Part shown: positions 1 to 6,955 of the stretch, piece by piece | Layout of the letters: each line of letters opens with the position of its first letter | Position numbering within the stretch: the first letter of the stretch is position 1 | Notes under the pieces: model-generated | Database searches by the model: none | What the model saw: only the letters and a program-made list of their open reading frames with translations | What the model was told of the DNA's origin: nothing | Translations under genes and position numbers: made by a program | DNA from: UBA5734 sp964499985 | Lineage (GTDB): Bacteria; Bacillota; Clostridia; Saccharofermentanales; UBA5734 | Length of the DNA: 19,414 nt | Assembly (NCBI GenBank): GCA_964499985.1 | Contig: CAZCMX010000040.1 | Coordinates: forward strand, 1 to 19,414 | Reading direction: 5' to 3'

Positions 1-210
1 AATCATCCGGCCATAGAGTGTCAGGTCCGCAGCCGGCATCTGAAGCCCGGCGAAAGACGCCCGGTTTTGCATGGACTCATCCACGTACCAGCCGGAGAAT
101 GTATAGCCTGTTTTGGCGGGAATAGCCGGTTCGCTGACCAGTGCTTCAAAGCGATAGGTTGCTTCAACTGTCTGGCTTGAATCGAGAAAGGTGATAAATG
201 AATGCGTTTC
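1..210 (-). repeat. InlB/Flg_new-type repeat 4 of the surface protein, cut by the window edge
   Basis: Residues 1184-1253 include ITFLDSSQ, TGYTFSGWYVD and LTLYGRM, a typical InlB-type unit. More repeats may follow outside the window. Confidence 0.7.
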
Positions 211-3200
211 ACGATTGTAATAGAGCTTGATCACCAGCTTGCCCGTCTTGGCAATGGTTGTGGTAGCGACAGTTTTTCCGTTGACCGTACCAGTCTGATA
301 GGTGATGCCATTGGCTTTCAGGCCCAAATCGGCCAGCGTGAGTTCGGATCCGGTCTCACCCGTCAAATATTCCGCTGTCTGCAAGGTATAACCAGTGCCA
401 GTCGTGTTCTGGATATAATGCTCAACCCGATAGGGGGTGTTCTTACCTGGCGACCAGCGAGCTGTATAGAGCAGATTGGCCGCTGGCATGGTTTCGGGGA
501 TAGCTGTCTCCCCCCAGTCCATGAAGTCAAAACCGGCTGCAGTCACCTGCGGCACTGTGATCGACTCGCCATATTTCAAGGAATAGACCCAGTCCGCCTG
601 GTCATTCTGGATACCCTGGGCAAATGTCAGCTGATACCGGTTGCGACTGTAATAATAGCTCTGCACCGCCCGGCCATCCGCCTGGACAGTGATTGCTTTC
701 AAGGCCGGTGCCGCAAATCCGGGATTGTCTTTGACTGCCGGTTGGACCATGCTGTCCGTCGTTCCCGTCAGCTGCTCTGATTCAACCAGGGTATAGAGGG
801 AATTGCTGAGGTTTTGCTGATAATGGTCGACCCGGTAAGGGGTATCGTTGCGCGGAATCCATTTGGCATAAACCTGGACATCCTCGTTCGGCATGGTTTT
901 GGGGATCTGGTACGGTCTGGTCAGGGCTTCATCTAAAAACCAGCCGCCGAAATCATAGCCCGGATAGACCGGGTCGGCCGGCGCGACGACAGTCGCATTG
1001 AACGGTTTGAGAATCATCGGCACTGCACTGCCACCTCTGGAATGGAAAACAATCGCATAACCGTCATTGTAATTGTCCCAGTACAGCTGGATGGTCCTCT
1101 GGATGGGTTCGGAGGTGAATACCAGGGGCGCCTGAATCCAAGTGATCACCAGGTCGGCAGTTTCGGACTGGTCACCGTCGGGTGTCAGTTTCAGAAGGTT
1201 TGTTTGTGGATCATAGCTGAAAGCTTCGTTGGTGATTTCGATTTTGAAGGACTTGGCATCATCATAAAAGCCCTCGCCCGTTTCGCCTGTTTTCAAGTCC
1301 AGATAACTCATCGTGAACAAGGTGTCGGGTACCTCAAAGGTCTGGACATGTTTTTTCAGGGAGATCTCGGTGATTTCCTCCTCCATCTCCGCAAAGGCCT
1401 GGACATTTTCCCTGGCCCCTGCTGACCAGAGGGGCCATTCATTTTCGTAGAGGGTCGGATTATAGGAGAATGTGCCCTTGAAGGCCTGAGCTTCAAAGGC
1501 GATCTCCATATAAATGCCCAGTTCAAAATACAGGGCTCCCGAGCTTTTCGATTGTCGCCCCCGGGAAGTCGTATAACTTAATTCGTAATAGAAATAACCC
1601 CAGACCCGGACATAGGCGCCGACTTCCGCGCTGATGCCCAGACTGGCCAGCTTGGTCGAGAACACACCCACCTTGATCTCAAATTTGAGACCGGCCCGCA
1701 GCCCCATCGTACCCATGACATAGAAGGTGAATTCATAATGCTCTTCGACCAGGTCAATCGTTTCGGTGGTGCAGGTTTTTTGGAAAACTCCAATGGAGTA
1801 ATTGTAGCGTTTGGCGTTTTCATAATAGAAATCACAGCCAATCGAAATATTCATGTTGGCTGTAATGACGAAATTGAGATTGATTTCATACACCAGGATG
1901 TGGAACGGATCTACCGATCCCTCCTGTTCGAAAATCTTCTGGCTGAACAGCTCGACCCAGTCGCTTTCGTTCTCGAGCATGGCGGCATATTTCTCATTCA
2001 AGCCATCGGCCACCGTCTGCTCATCATCACCAATATATTTATCCTTAGCGTCGAGAAGGTCCTTGATTTGCTTGGCCAGATTCTCCCCGACATCATTGGT
2101 GTCAAGCTCTTCGTCTTTCTCCTTGGTCGCAATTGTCGCTTCAATGGCGATCCCCGTGTATTCGTACAAGTCAATATTGGCGTTCAAGCGGTACTCATCA
2201 ATGTAGGGGAAAATGCCCCACCATTTCCAGACAGCACCACCGCTGGCATTGATGGAAACNNNNNNNNNNNNNNNNNNNNNNNNNNNNNNNNNNNNNNNNN
2301 NNNNNNNNNNNNNNNNNNNNNNNNNNNNNNNNNNNNNNNNNNNNNNNNNNNNNNNNNNNCCTGTATAAAAAGCCAGGAAATCGCCGACATCGACCGTGGT
2401 TTCATCATCCAGGCCCAGGACAGCGTAATCACCGCTGGCAAAGTCCAGGACAGCCTTTTCAACCTTGACGGAATCATTGTCAGGCTGGTCATCCTGGTCA
2501 TCGTCCCGGTTCAGGGGCAGGATATCCGGCGTAAACAGGACATCCTGGGCTGCGGCATTGACAAACTGGCAGGTCTTGCCCTGGACAGCAGTGATCGTGA
2601 TGTAGGCGACCTCTCCTTCACCGCTCTCATCATTGATCGACCTCTCGTCTGGACGGACTCCTTTGTAAATGGCCACGGCCTGGCCGACAGCAAGATCTGT
2701 AAGATCGTAATCAAAATTGCCGCTGGTGAAATCAATGGTTCCCAGGTCAGTTGTTGCGAGTGGGATGGAAAGAGAATCTGACGCCTGGCCATCCACCATA
2801 AAGTTGCTGATCTCTTCAACTGAAATGTAGATAAGACCCGCATTGAGGGAAAGATTCATGACTTCTTTTTTGAATATGGTGAAATTATAATCCCGGACAG
2901 ACTGGCCATAGCCGGCATAGCGCAACTGTTCATCTTCCAGGGTGAACTTATAGGTCGCACCGGCGGCAAAGAGGCCATCCCGGCCGGATACGACATACTG
3001 GGTTTCGTTTTCTTGTGACTGAATGGTCAGTTCTGAGACGACATAAAAGCCTGTTTCGCTGGGATTATTGAGATTTTTACCCTTGATCGCGGCTTTAACC
3101 TGGTCGATCGACAGGGCCTGTGGTGCGACCACGACAAATGTAAAGTCCTGTTCCTGGTCCAGCTGGGTCGCAGAACGCGGCGTTTCAGATTCCTGCAGAG

Positions 3201-3759
3201 GTGCCGTATCCGTGTACTGAGCATAGAGTGTCAGGTTGCTCCGGATGACATGGCTGTCTGAGACGCGATTGTTCCGGTCGGCGTCATAAAACCAGCCCAG
3301 GAAAATCGAGTCAGCCCGGTAAGGTACAGGCAGTCCTCCCAGCCGGGATCCTTCCCGCAACTGTATCGCCTCGAGGGGGGTGCCCCCATCTGTTTCGAAT
3401 CGGATGGTGAAAATCCGGGTGGAGAGCTTCACGGCGCCTGAGCCAGGTCTGGCTGGCAGCAGGGGTTCGACAGGTGACGCGATATCATCCGGCTGTCCAA
3501 GTGGTGTTTTCTGTTCAGCGGGGACAGAGGGGTTCTCCTCTGGGGCTTCGTCCGAAGCCGCAAGACCAGGCTCCTGGCCTGACGATGGCTCACTGGCAGC
3601 TGGATCGATGAGTTGTGGATTCAGGCTGCCTTGGTCCTGTGTCTCACCAGATAAAATGGCAGCTGGCCGACCTTGCTGCCATGGCTTGATCTGTATGATC
3701 GCAATTGCGGTCAAGCCTATGCAAATGGCCAGAATGACACTTAAAAACCGTTTACTCAT
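1..3759 (-). CDS. Large InlB/MucBP-repeat surface protein, C-terminus outside window
   Basis: An uninterrupted minus-strand frame runs from ATG at 3759 to the window edge (nominally 1253 codons with the N gap counted), after the ribosome site GGGGAG at 3766-3771. Residues 1-25 form a basic, then hydrophobic segment, fitting a signal peptide or signal anchor. A Pro/Glu/Ser-rich linker follows to about residue 110. An InlB-type (Flg_new) repeat with FETDGG and GWFYD lies at 116-182. After the gap comes a beta-rich region of about 370 residues with one helical stretch. Residues 901 to 1253 alternate InlB-like and MucBP-like repeats. Such proteins in Bacillota are extracellular adhesins or cell-wall proteins; the ligand cannot be told. 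The C-terminal anchor (LPXTG, SLH or similar) is not in view. Frame is nominally kept across the gap, but the gap length is probably a placeholder. Paired LytTR-like boxes lie upstream, so control by the neighbouring two-component system is likely (inference). Confidence 0.85.
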   Translation of the reverse strand, partial: MSKRFLSVILAICIGLTAIAIIQIKPWQQGRPAAILSGETQDQGSLNPQLIDPAASEPSSGQEPGLAASDEAPEENPSVPAEQKTPLGQPDDIASPVEPLLPARPGSGAVKLSTRIFTIRFETDGGTPLEAIQLREGSRLGGLPVPYRADSIFLGWFYDADRNNRVSDSHVIRSNLTLYAQYTDTAPLQESETPRSATQLDQEQDFTFVVVAPQALSIDQVKAAIKGKNLNNPSETGFYVVSELTIQSQENETQYVVSGRDGLFAAGATYKFTLEDEQLRYAGYGQSVRDYNFTIFKKEVMNLSLNAGLIYISVEEISNFMVDGQASDSLSIPLATTDLGTIDFTSGNFDYDLTDLAVGQAVAIYKGVRPDERSINDESGEGEVAYITITAVQGKTCQFVNAAAQDVLFTPDILPLNRDDDQDDQPDNDSVKVEKAVLDFASGDYAVLGLDDETTVDVGDFLAFYTXXXXXXXXXXXXXXXXXXXXXXXXXXXXXXXXXXVSINASGGAVWKWWGIFPYIDEYRLNANIDLYEYTGIAIEATIATKEKDEELDTNDVGENLAKQIKDLLDAKDKYIGDDEQTVADGLNEKYAAMLENESDWVELFSQKIFEQEGSVDPFHILVYEINLNFVITANMNISIGCDFYYENAKRYNYSIGVFQKTCTTETIDLVEEHYEFTFYVMGTMGLRAGLKFEIKVGVFSTKLASLGISAEVGAYVRVWGYFYYELSYTTSRGRQSKSSGALYFELGIYMEIAFEAQAFKGTFSYNPTLYENEWPLWSAGARENVQAFAEMEEEITEISLKKHVQTFEVPDTLFTMSYLDLKTGETGEGFYDDAKSFKIEITNEAFSYDPQTNLLKLTPDGDQSETADLVITWIQAPLVFTSEPIQRTIQLYWDNYNDGYAIVFHSRGGSAVPMILKPFNATVVAPADPVYPGYDFGGWFLDEALTRPYQIPKTMPNEDVQVYAKWIPRNDTPYRVDHYQQNLSNSLYTLVESEQLTGTTDSMVQPAVKDNPGFAAPALKAITVQADGRAVQSYYYSRNRYQLTFAQGIQNDQADWVYSLKYGESITVPQVTAAGFDFMDWGETAIPETMPAANLLYTARWSPGKNTPYRVEHYIQNTTGTGYTLQTAEYLTGETGSELTLADLGLKANGITYQTGTVNGKTVATTTIAKTGKLVIKLYYNRETHSFITFLDSSQTVEATYRFEALVSEPAIPAKTGYTFSGWYVDESMQNRASFAGLQMPAADLTLYGRMI
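211..432 (-). repeat. MucBP-like repeat 2 of the surface protein
   Basis: Residues 1110-1183 open with YRVEHYIQNTTGTGYTL and close with VIKLYYNRE. This copy is close to the first in its N-terminal third (YRV-HY-QN pattern, then a TGxTxS segment). Confidence 0.65.
454..639 (-). repeat. InlB-like repeat 3 (degenerate) of the surface protein
   Basis: Residues 1041-1102 run from RYQLTF to LLYTARW. The central GW is replaced by DWG, and the segment is shorter than the other copies, but it lies exactly between two MucBP-like units. Confidence 0.55.
640..837 (-). repeat. MucBP-like repeat 1 of the surface protein
   Basis: Residues 975-1040 begin with PYRVDHYQQ and end with SYYYSRN, the typical opening and closing strands of MucBP-like repeats. 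Compare the second copy, PYRVEHYIQ to KLYYNRE. Confidence 0.65.
859..1059 (-). repeat. InlB/Flg_new-type repeat 2 of the surface protein
   Basis: Residues 901-967 carry the same pattern (HSRGG, then PGYDFGGWF, then VQVYAKW). It opens the alternating repeat block. Confidence 0.75.
2260..2359. other. Assembly gap (100 N)
   Basis: Exactly 100 consecutive N. This is the usual placeholder for a scaffold gap of unknown size, so the true length of the surface-protein gene and its frame across this point are not known. Coding sequence on both sides is in the same nominal minus-strand frame. Confidence 0.95.
3214..3414 (-). repeat. InlB/Flg_new-type repeat 1 of the surface protein
   Basis: Residues 116-182 show the family pattern: a beta strand ending in DGG (IRFETDGG), a central GWFYD, and a terminal strand LTLYAQY. 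This N-terminal copy is separated from the other copies by about 700 residues plus the gap. Confidence 0.75.
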
Positions 3760-3841
3760 ATCCGACTCCCCACCAGATTGCGATCTGTTTCAACCATGAA
3801 TCCACAGGCAAACAGATACATCCATTTTCATCTAACGCTAC

Positions 3842-3908
3842 TTTATCAAACGATAGACGCAACAGATTTTTTTGGGGGAATTGCTATAAATTCAGGGGAA
3901 ATTGCCAC
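3842..3908 (-). promoter_or_regulatory. Tandem LytTR-type boxes and -10 upstream of the surface protein gene
   Basis: Written on the plus strand, two 14-bp boxes start at 3874 (GGGGGAATTGCTAT) and 3895 (GGGGAAATTGCCAC), a 21-bp period or two helical turns. In the direction of the gene they read GTGGCAATTTCCCC then ATAGCAATTCCCCC. A -10-like GATAAA (3847-3842, minus strand) lies 26 bp after the proximal box, so that box sits over the -35 position. Direct repeats of about 9 bp at 21-22 bp period just upstream of a -10 are the known architecture for AgrA/ComE-type LytTR activators. Assignment to the adjacent regulator is inference. Confidence 0.6.
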
Positions 3909-3950
3909 GTATGAAAATTTGGACAGCACTCAACAGTCTAGGCTCACAGT

Positions 3951-5267
3951 TCAAGATATCCTGTTTTGCTCATTCAATACAATTTGCGCGATAAACTGAC
4001 CATCCACGGCCATGAAGCCCGCTGTGCCATCATACCGCTCGGCGGTATAGAGGATGCTTCTGGTTCCTGTCCCGCCACCGATTTTATTCGTTACAGGCAG
4101 TTCACCCTCAAAAGGAATATCGGTATCGCAGGTATTCTCAACCCTCACCCGCAAACGATGATCCAGATAGATTGCTTTGACCATGATTTCTTTGGCTTGA
4201 TCCTTGGGTAATCTTAAACAGGCTTCAAGTGCATTCTCTAATGCATTCCCGAGAATACACGTCAAATCAACCGGATCGATGCCAATGTTGTCCGGGATCT
4301 TCACATCAAAACTGGTTTTGATGTTTTCACTTTCAGCCTGGTTGGCATAATGATTCATGATGCTGTTGGCGATGGGATTGATGCAATAGGTCTTGCTGTT
4401 CTGCACATCGATGGTCGAGTCAAAGCTTCTCATATAGAGCTGAAGCTTCTCGATCTCTCCGCTGCGCAGCAATCCCATGACGACCGTATTGTGATGATGC
4501 AGATCGTGCCGCTGCTGGGCAGCCAGGATTGCTGTTTCCTTTTGACGAAGCAGTTCCGCTTCCCATAATTTTTCCTGTTGGGCCATGAGCAACTGACGCT
4601 TTTCCAAAGCATATTTTTCTACAATCGCATTGGCTTGAATATACAAGTGATAATAGACTGCCAAGAATAACACGTATACAGTCACAATGATGACTCTTGA
4701 CCAGGCATTCAGTGGCCAATGCCAGTAGGCCTGCGGATAGTACAGCACCACAATTTGCAGGATTAAAAAAATCAACGGAACCAGGAATGCCGATTTCCAC
4801 TCCCGGTCCAGCATCTCAACCAAATTGCGAAACCGCGGTCGAACGAATTTGAACAAAGGCGGAATTATCAGCAGATAGAGGATCGTCCGTGTCACCATAA
4901 GCATGGCGACAGCGGTATTTCCTGCCAGACCAACGGTCATTGTGTCACCGAAAAAACCAATCGAGACATAGACATTGACAAAGGTCAAAAAGCTGAACAA
5001 AGACACAAAAAAACGGTCCCCGGAACAAATCAAAAACCAGGCTAGTTCTATCCCTAAAATGAAAAGGACCGCAACGCGCTCCACTGAAGCAGCCCCCAGA
5101 GCATAGAGGAGATACGAAAGAAGACAGATACCCAGAACCATGACGCTCAGCCCCATGACGATCCGTCTTTTGATGGGCTCTTTAATCAGCATCACGGAGG
5201 AAGAGATCAAAGTAAATCCTAATACGGATTGCAGGAAAGATATAAACGCCAAGACATAGTACAGCAC
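3951..5267 (-). CDS. AgrC-like sensor histidine kinase (GHKL family)
   Basis: This 438-residue membrane kinase pairs with the LytTR regulator encoded just upstream. Residues 1 to about 215 hold six or seven hydrophobic segments forming the sensor. The phospho-acceptor box is RHDLHHHN with His254. A GHKL ATPase follows: an N-box around Asn341 (GNALENALEA) and a glycine-rich GGGTGTRS near residue 395. There is no PAS or extracellular loop domain, as in AgrC and related quorum-sensing kinases. Translation starts at GTG 5267, with AGGAGG at 5276-5281 and an 8-nt spacer; an ATG two bases earlier is out of frame and closes quickly. No AgrB protease or AgrD peptide gene is visible, so the signal is unknown. 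The gene has its own promoter region with LytTR-like boxes between it and the regulator gene. Confidence 0.9.
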   Translation of the reverse strand: MLYYVLAFISFLQSVLGFTLISSSVMLIKEPIKRRIVMGLSVMVLGICLLSYLLYALGAASVERVAVLFILGIELAWFLICSGDRFFVSLFSFLTFVNVYVSIGFFGDTMTVGLAGNTAVAMLMVTRTILYLLIIPPLFKFVRPRFRNLVEMLDREWKSAFLVPLIFLILQIVVLYYPQAYWHWPLNAWSRVIIVTVYVLFLAVYYHLYIQANAIVEKYALEKRQLLMAQQEKLWEAELLRQKETAILAAQQRHDLHHHNTVVMGLLRSGEIEKLQLYMRSFDSTIDVQNSKTYCINPIANSIMNHYANQAESENIKTSFDVKIPDNIGIDPVDLTCILGNALENALEACLRLPKDQAKEIMVKAIYLDHRLRVRVENTCDTDIPFEGELPVTNKIGGGTGTRSILYTAERYDGTAGFMAVDGQFIAQIVLNEQNRIS

Positions 5268-5292
5268 ATCTGCTTCCTCCTCAGTTTTTTTA

Positions 5293-5360
5293 GTCTAGCA
5301 CATCACTTAAATCGAAAACTGTCTTGGGGTATATGCCGTCTTTTCGGGGGCAATTGCCAC
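5293..5360 (-). promoter_or_regulatory. Tandem LytTR-type boxes and extended -10 upstream of the kinase gene
   Basis: On the plus strand, boxes start at 5326 (GGGGTATATGCCGT) and 5347 (GGGGCAATTGCCAC), again with a 21-bp period. The distal box matches the distal box of the surface-protein promoter at 13 of 14 bases. An extended -10, TG-C-TAGACT (hexamer 5298-5293, minus strand), lies 27 bp after the proximal box, nearly the same spacing as at the other promoter. The distal box abuts the regulator stop codon. This suggests the kinase gene is switched on by the regulator (inference). Confidence 0.6.
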
Positions 5361-6092
5361 TTACCGCTCTGAGGCCAGCTGAAACGATAAAAACGCTTCC
5401 TTAAGTTTCTGATAAGCCCGATACGGATAGGGGATCTGTTCACCCGTATCAAATACGATGAGCGCCTTCGTGATTTGCCGGACATACTTTAAATTCAAAT
5501 TGACCGAGACACCACATCTCACAAAAAATTTGGCAGGGGACAGGAGCTCGAAAAGTTCCGCCGATGTCATGCGCACTTCAATCTTCTCTTTGTTAACCAA
5601 GTGAATGATTTGGTAATTATTTCTGCCGGATTCGGTAAAAACCACATTTCTTGTATAAAGGCGCAGCATTCCCTCTTTGGTTTTAACGGTAATGAAATGG
5701 CGGCGCTCGACATTCAATCGGTAAAAAACCTTGTCCAAAGCCAGGAAAAGTGTGTGATCTGAATATGGCTTGGTTATATATTGGCAAGCATCGACTGCAA
5801 ATGCCTCCAATGCCTGATCGCGAGAGCTGGTCAGAAAGATGATTTCGCCCTTGTCGCCCAGCTGTCGCAGTTGTCTGGCTGCTTGTGTGCCCGAAATTCC
5901 TGACATATAAATATCGAGGAGATAAATGTCAAATCCGCCATGCGTTTCGACAAAAGAGATCATCTCTAACGATGAAACAAAGGACGTGACCTTGCAGTCG
6001 ATGTATGAATGTTCCTGTTGATATTGAGCAAGAAAACCTTGGATCAGATCGAGCTGTTTTTGATCATCGTCACAGATGGCTATATGAATCAT
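5361..6092 (-). CDS. LytTR-family response regulator (AgrA/LytR type)
   Basis: This 243-residue protein has a receiver domain (about 1-120) and a LytTR DNA-binding domain (about 140-240). The acidic pocket is ICDDD (Asp8, Asp9), the phospho-acceptor is Asp60 in YLLDIYMSG, and the conserved Lys lies in QYITKPY. The C-terminal domain shows the LytTR pattern EVRMTSAELFELL followed by FFVRCGVSVNLNLKYV, where the usual His of the F-R-H-S-VN signature is replaced. It should bind paired direct repeats as a dimer and activate transcription when phosphorylated by the kinase encoded next. AAAGG upstream of ATG 6092 serves as ribosome site. The regulator-first gene order, with a separate kinase promoter, is less common than the agr order. 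A -10-like TAAAAT lies at 6169-6164 on the minus strand without a clear -35. Confidence 0.9.
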   Translation of the reverse strand: MIHIAICDDDQKQLDLIQGFLAQYQQEHSYIDCKVTSFVSSLEMISFVETHGGFDIYLLDIYMSGISGTQAARQLRQLGDKGEIIFLTSSRDQALEAFAVDACQYITKPYSDHTLFLALDKVFYRLNVERRHFITVKTKEGMLRLYTRNVVFTESGRNNYQIIHLVNKEKIEVRMTSAELFELLSPAKFFVRCGVSVNLNLKYVRQITKALIVFDTGEQIPYPYRAYQKLKEAFLSFQLASER

Positions 6093-6237
6093 CTTGATGC
6101 CTTTACCATAAATACTCAGCTTGCTTCGGACTGGCTGGACTGGCCAGTTAGAGAAACAATCCTATTTTAACATTCATTGCTGCTTTCCCCACGCTACATA
6201 CATGGATCAGCCGTAAAGCAATATCTGTAAATTGCTG

Positions 6238-6266
6238 TTGCAATATATAAAAAGTCGTGCTATGCT
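6238..6266 (+). promoter_or_regulatory. Promoter of the zinc-ribbon leader RNA
   Basis: TTGCAA (6238-6243), a 17-bp spacer and TATGCT (6261-6266) form a good sigma-A-type promoter. Transcription should start near 6273, which gives a leader of about 200 nt before the ATG at 6471. Confidence 0.6.
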
Positions 6267-6268
6267 TG

Positions 6269-6470
6269 GAATCACGCACCGGACTAAGACAGTCCGCTCG
6301 AATAGGGATCGCAAGATTCCGACGGATCGCTAGGGAATGGTAACGCTGTGGGGGCCACAGCCGGTAGGACTCCTGGAGCACATCGTTTCGGGGGTTTTTT
6401 CTTGCCAAGGGGCGCACATTCAAATCTGGCGATCGATACCGGCGCCACAAAAAGAAAAGGAAACACACAC
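6269..6470 (+). ncRNA. Hairpin-rich 5' leader of the zinc-ribbon gene, class unknown
   Basis: Between the promoter and the ATG lie several clear stems: CGGACT/AGTCCG with a 5-nt loop (6280-6296); GGGATC/GATTCC closed by the GNRA tetraloop GCAA (6305-6320, one G-U pair); CTGTGG/CCACAG with loop GGG (6346-6360); and TGGCG/CGCCA (6427-6447). GGAATC at 6269-6274 could pair instead with GATTCC at 6315-6320, so two alternative folds are possible. GGGGG followed by six T (6380-6390) has only a weak partner (ACTCC at 6369-6373), so an attenuator is possible but not strong. I could not match it to the riboswitch consensus sequences I know (c-di-GMP, cobalamin, ykkC, ydaO, T-box). The function is open: a cis-regulatory leader or a cold-shock-type 5' UTR. 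Confidence 0.45.
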
Positions 6471-6794
6471 ATGGACAAATCACTCTCATGCAAAGATTGC
6501 GGCGCTACCTTCGTCTTCACCGAAAGCGAACAGGCTTTCTATCAGGAAAAAGGCTTCACCAATGAGCCGACCCGTTGCCCGGACTGCCGCGCAGCCCGTA
6601 AGCAGAACCGTAACAATGACCGCGGCGGCAGCCGTGGTGGCTACGGAAACGGCGGCAACTACCGTTCCGAACAGCGCGAAATGTTCCCGGCCGTCTGCGC
6701 CGCCTGCGGCAAGGAGACCATGGTCCCCTTCCGTCCGAGCAATGACAAACCCGTCTTCTGCCGCGACTGCTTCAAGCCCCGCAGCCGTTTCTAA
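6471..6794 (+). CDS. Small double zinc-ribbon protein (zf-trcl-like)
   Basis: This 107-residue protein holds four CxxC pairs: Cys7/Cys10, Cys36/Cys39, Cys76/Cys79 and Cys97/Cys100, so two zinc-binding ribbons. The first (SCKDCGATFVFTESEQ, then CPDCR) is the pattern of the probable zinc-ribbon family common in clostridia and Chloroflexi. The second (VCAACGKET, then FCRDCF) is a ribbon often fused to it. Between them lies a Gly/Arg/Asn-rich linker (about 44-70), as in nucleic-acid-binding proteins. The ATG at 6471 follows AAAAGG. An in-frame ATG at 6348 would start inside the structured leader without a ribosome site, so I use 6471. The precise role is unknown; nucleic-acid binding is inference from the ribbons and the RGG-like linker. 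Confidence 0.85.
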   Translation: MDKSLSCKDCGATFVFTESEQAFYQEKGFTNEPTRCPDCRAARKQNRNNDRGGSRGGYGNGGNYRSEQREMFPAVCAACGKETMVPFRPSNDKPVFCRDCFKPRSRF

Positions 6795-6851
6795 GAAGCC
6801 GCCTTTGCTTCTGCCCCGGCAGGAGCACTAGCCAGCCAGTCCATTACAAAA

Positions 6852-6890
6852 CCCCAGTGTCTGGAGTCTATCCGGCCACTGGGGTTTTTT
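6852..6890. terminator. Bidirectional terminator between convergent genes
   Basis: CCCCAGTG (6852-6859) pairs perfectly with CACTGGGG (6877-6884) and is followed by six T (6885-6890). On the minus strand the same stem is followed by TTTT, so it can also serve the convergent MFS gene ending at 6956. Confidence 0.85.
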
Positions 6891-6955
6891 GATGTCTTCT
6901 TGGCGGCTGCAGCAGGACGATGACCCGGCTGCAGCACCATGACTGTGCAGGCAGT

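Noticed and set aside
202..3799. Long open frames on the plus strand opposite the surface-protein gene (for example 202-780, 1042-1425, 1738-2781, 3380-3799)
   Set aside because: They lie antisense to a continuous, repeat-bearing minus-strand frame, lack recognisable domains and ribosome sites, and the longest spans the N gap.
6129..6148. Palindrome ACTGGCCAGT (6139-6148) with a nearby GACTGGC direct repeat as an operator of the response regulator gene
   Set aside because: It lies between the candidate -10 and the start codon, is GC-rich and short, and has no second copy elsewhere in the window.
6155..6184. Nine-residue hydrophobic peptide MNVKIGLFL (minus strand) as a signal peptide gene for the kinase
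   Set aside because: No convincing ribosome site, no export leader, and it overlaps the likely -10 of the regulator gene.
6269..6390. A c-di-GMP, cobalamin or ykkC riboswitch in the zinc-ribbon leader
   Set aside because: Short similarities (CTAGGG, CCGGTAGG, GGGAA) occur, but the conserved cores of these classes are absent.
6348..6470. Extended N-terminus of the zinc-ribbon protein from ATG 6348
   Set aside because: It starts inside the stem CTGTGG/CCACAG, has no ribosome site, and the family begins at the CKDC-type ribbon encoded from 6471.
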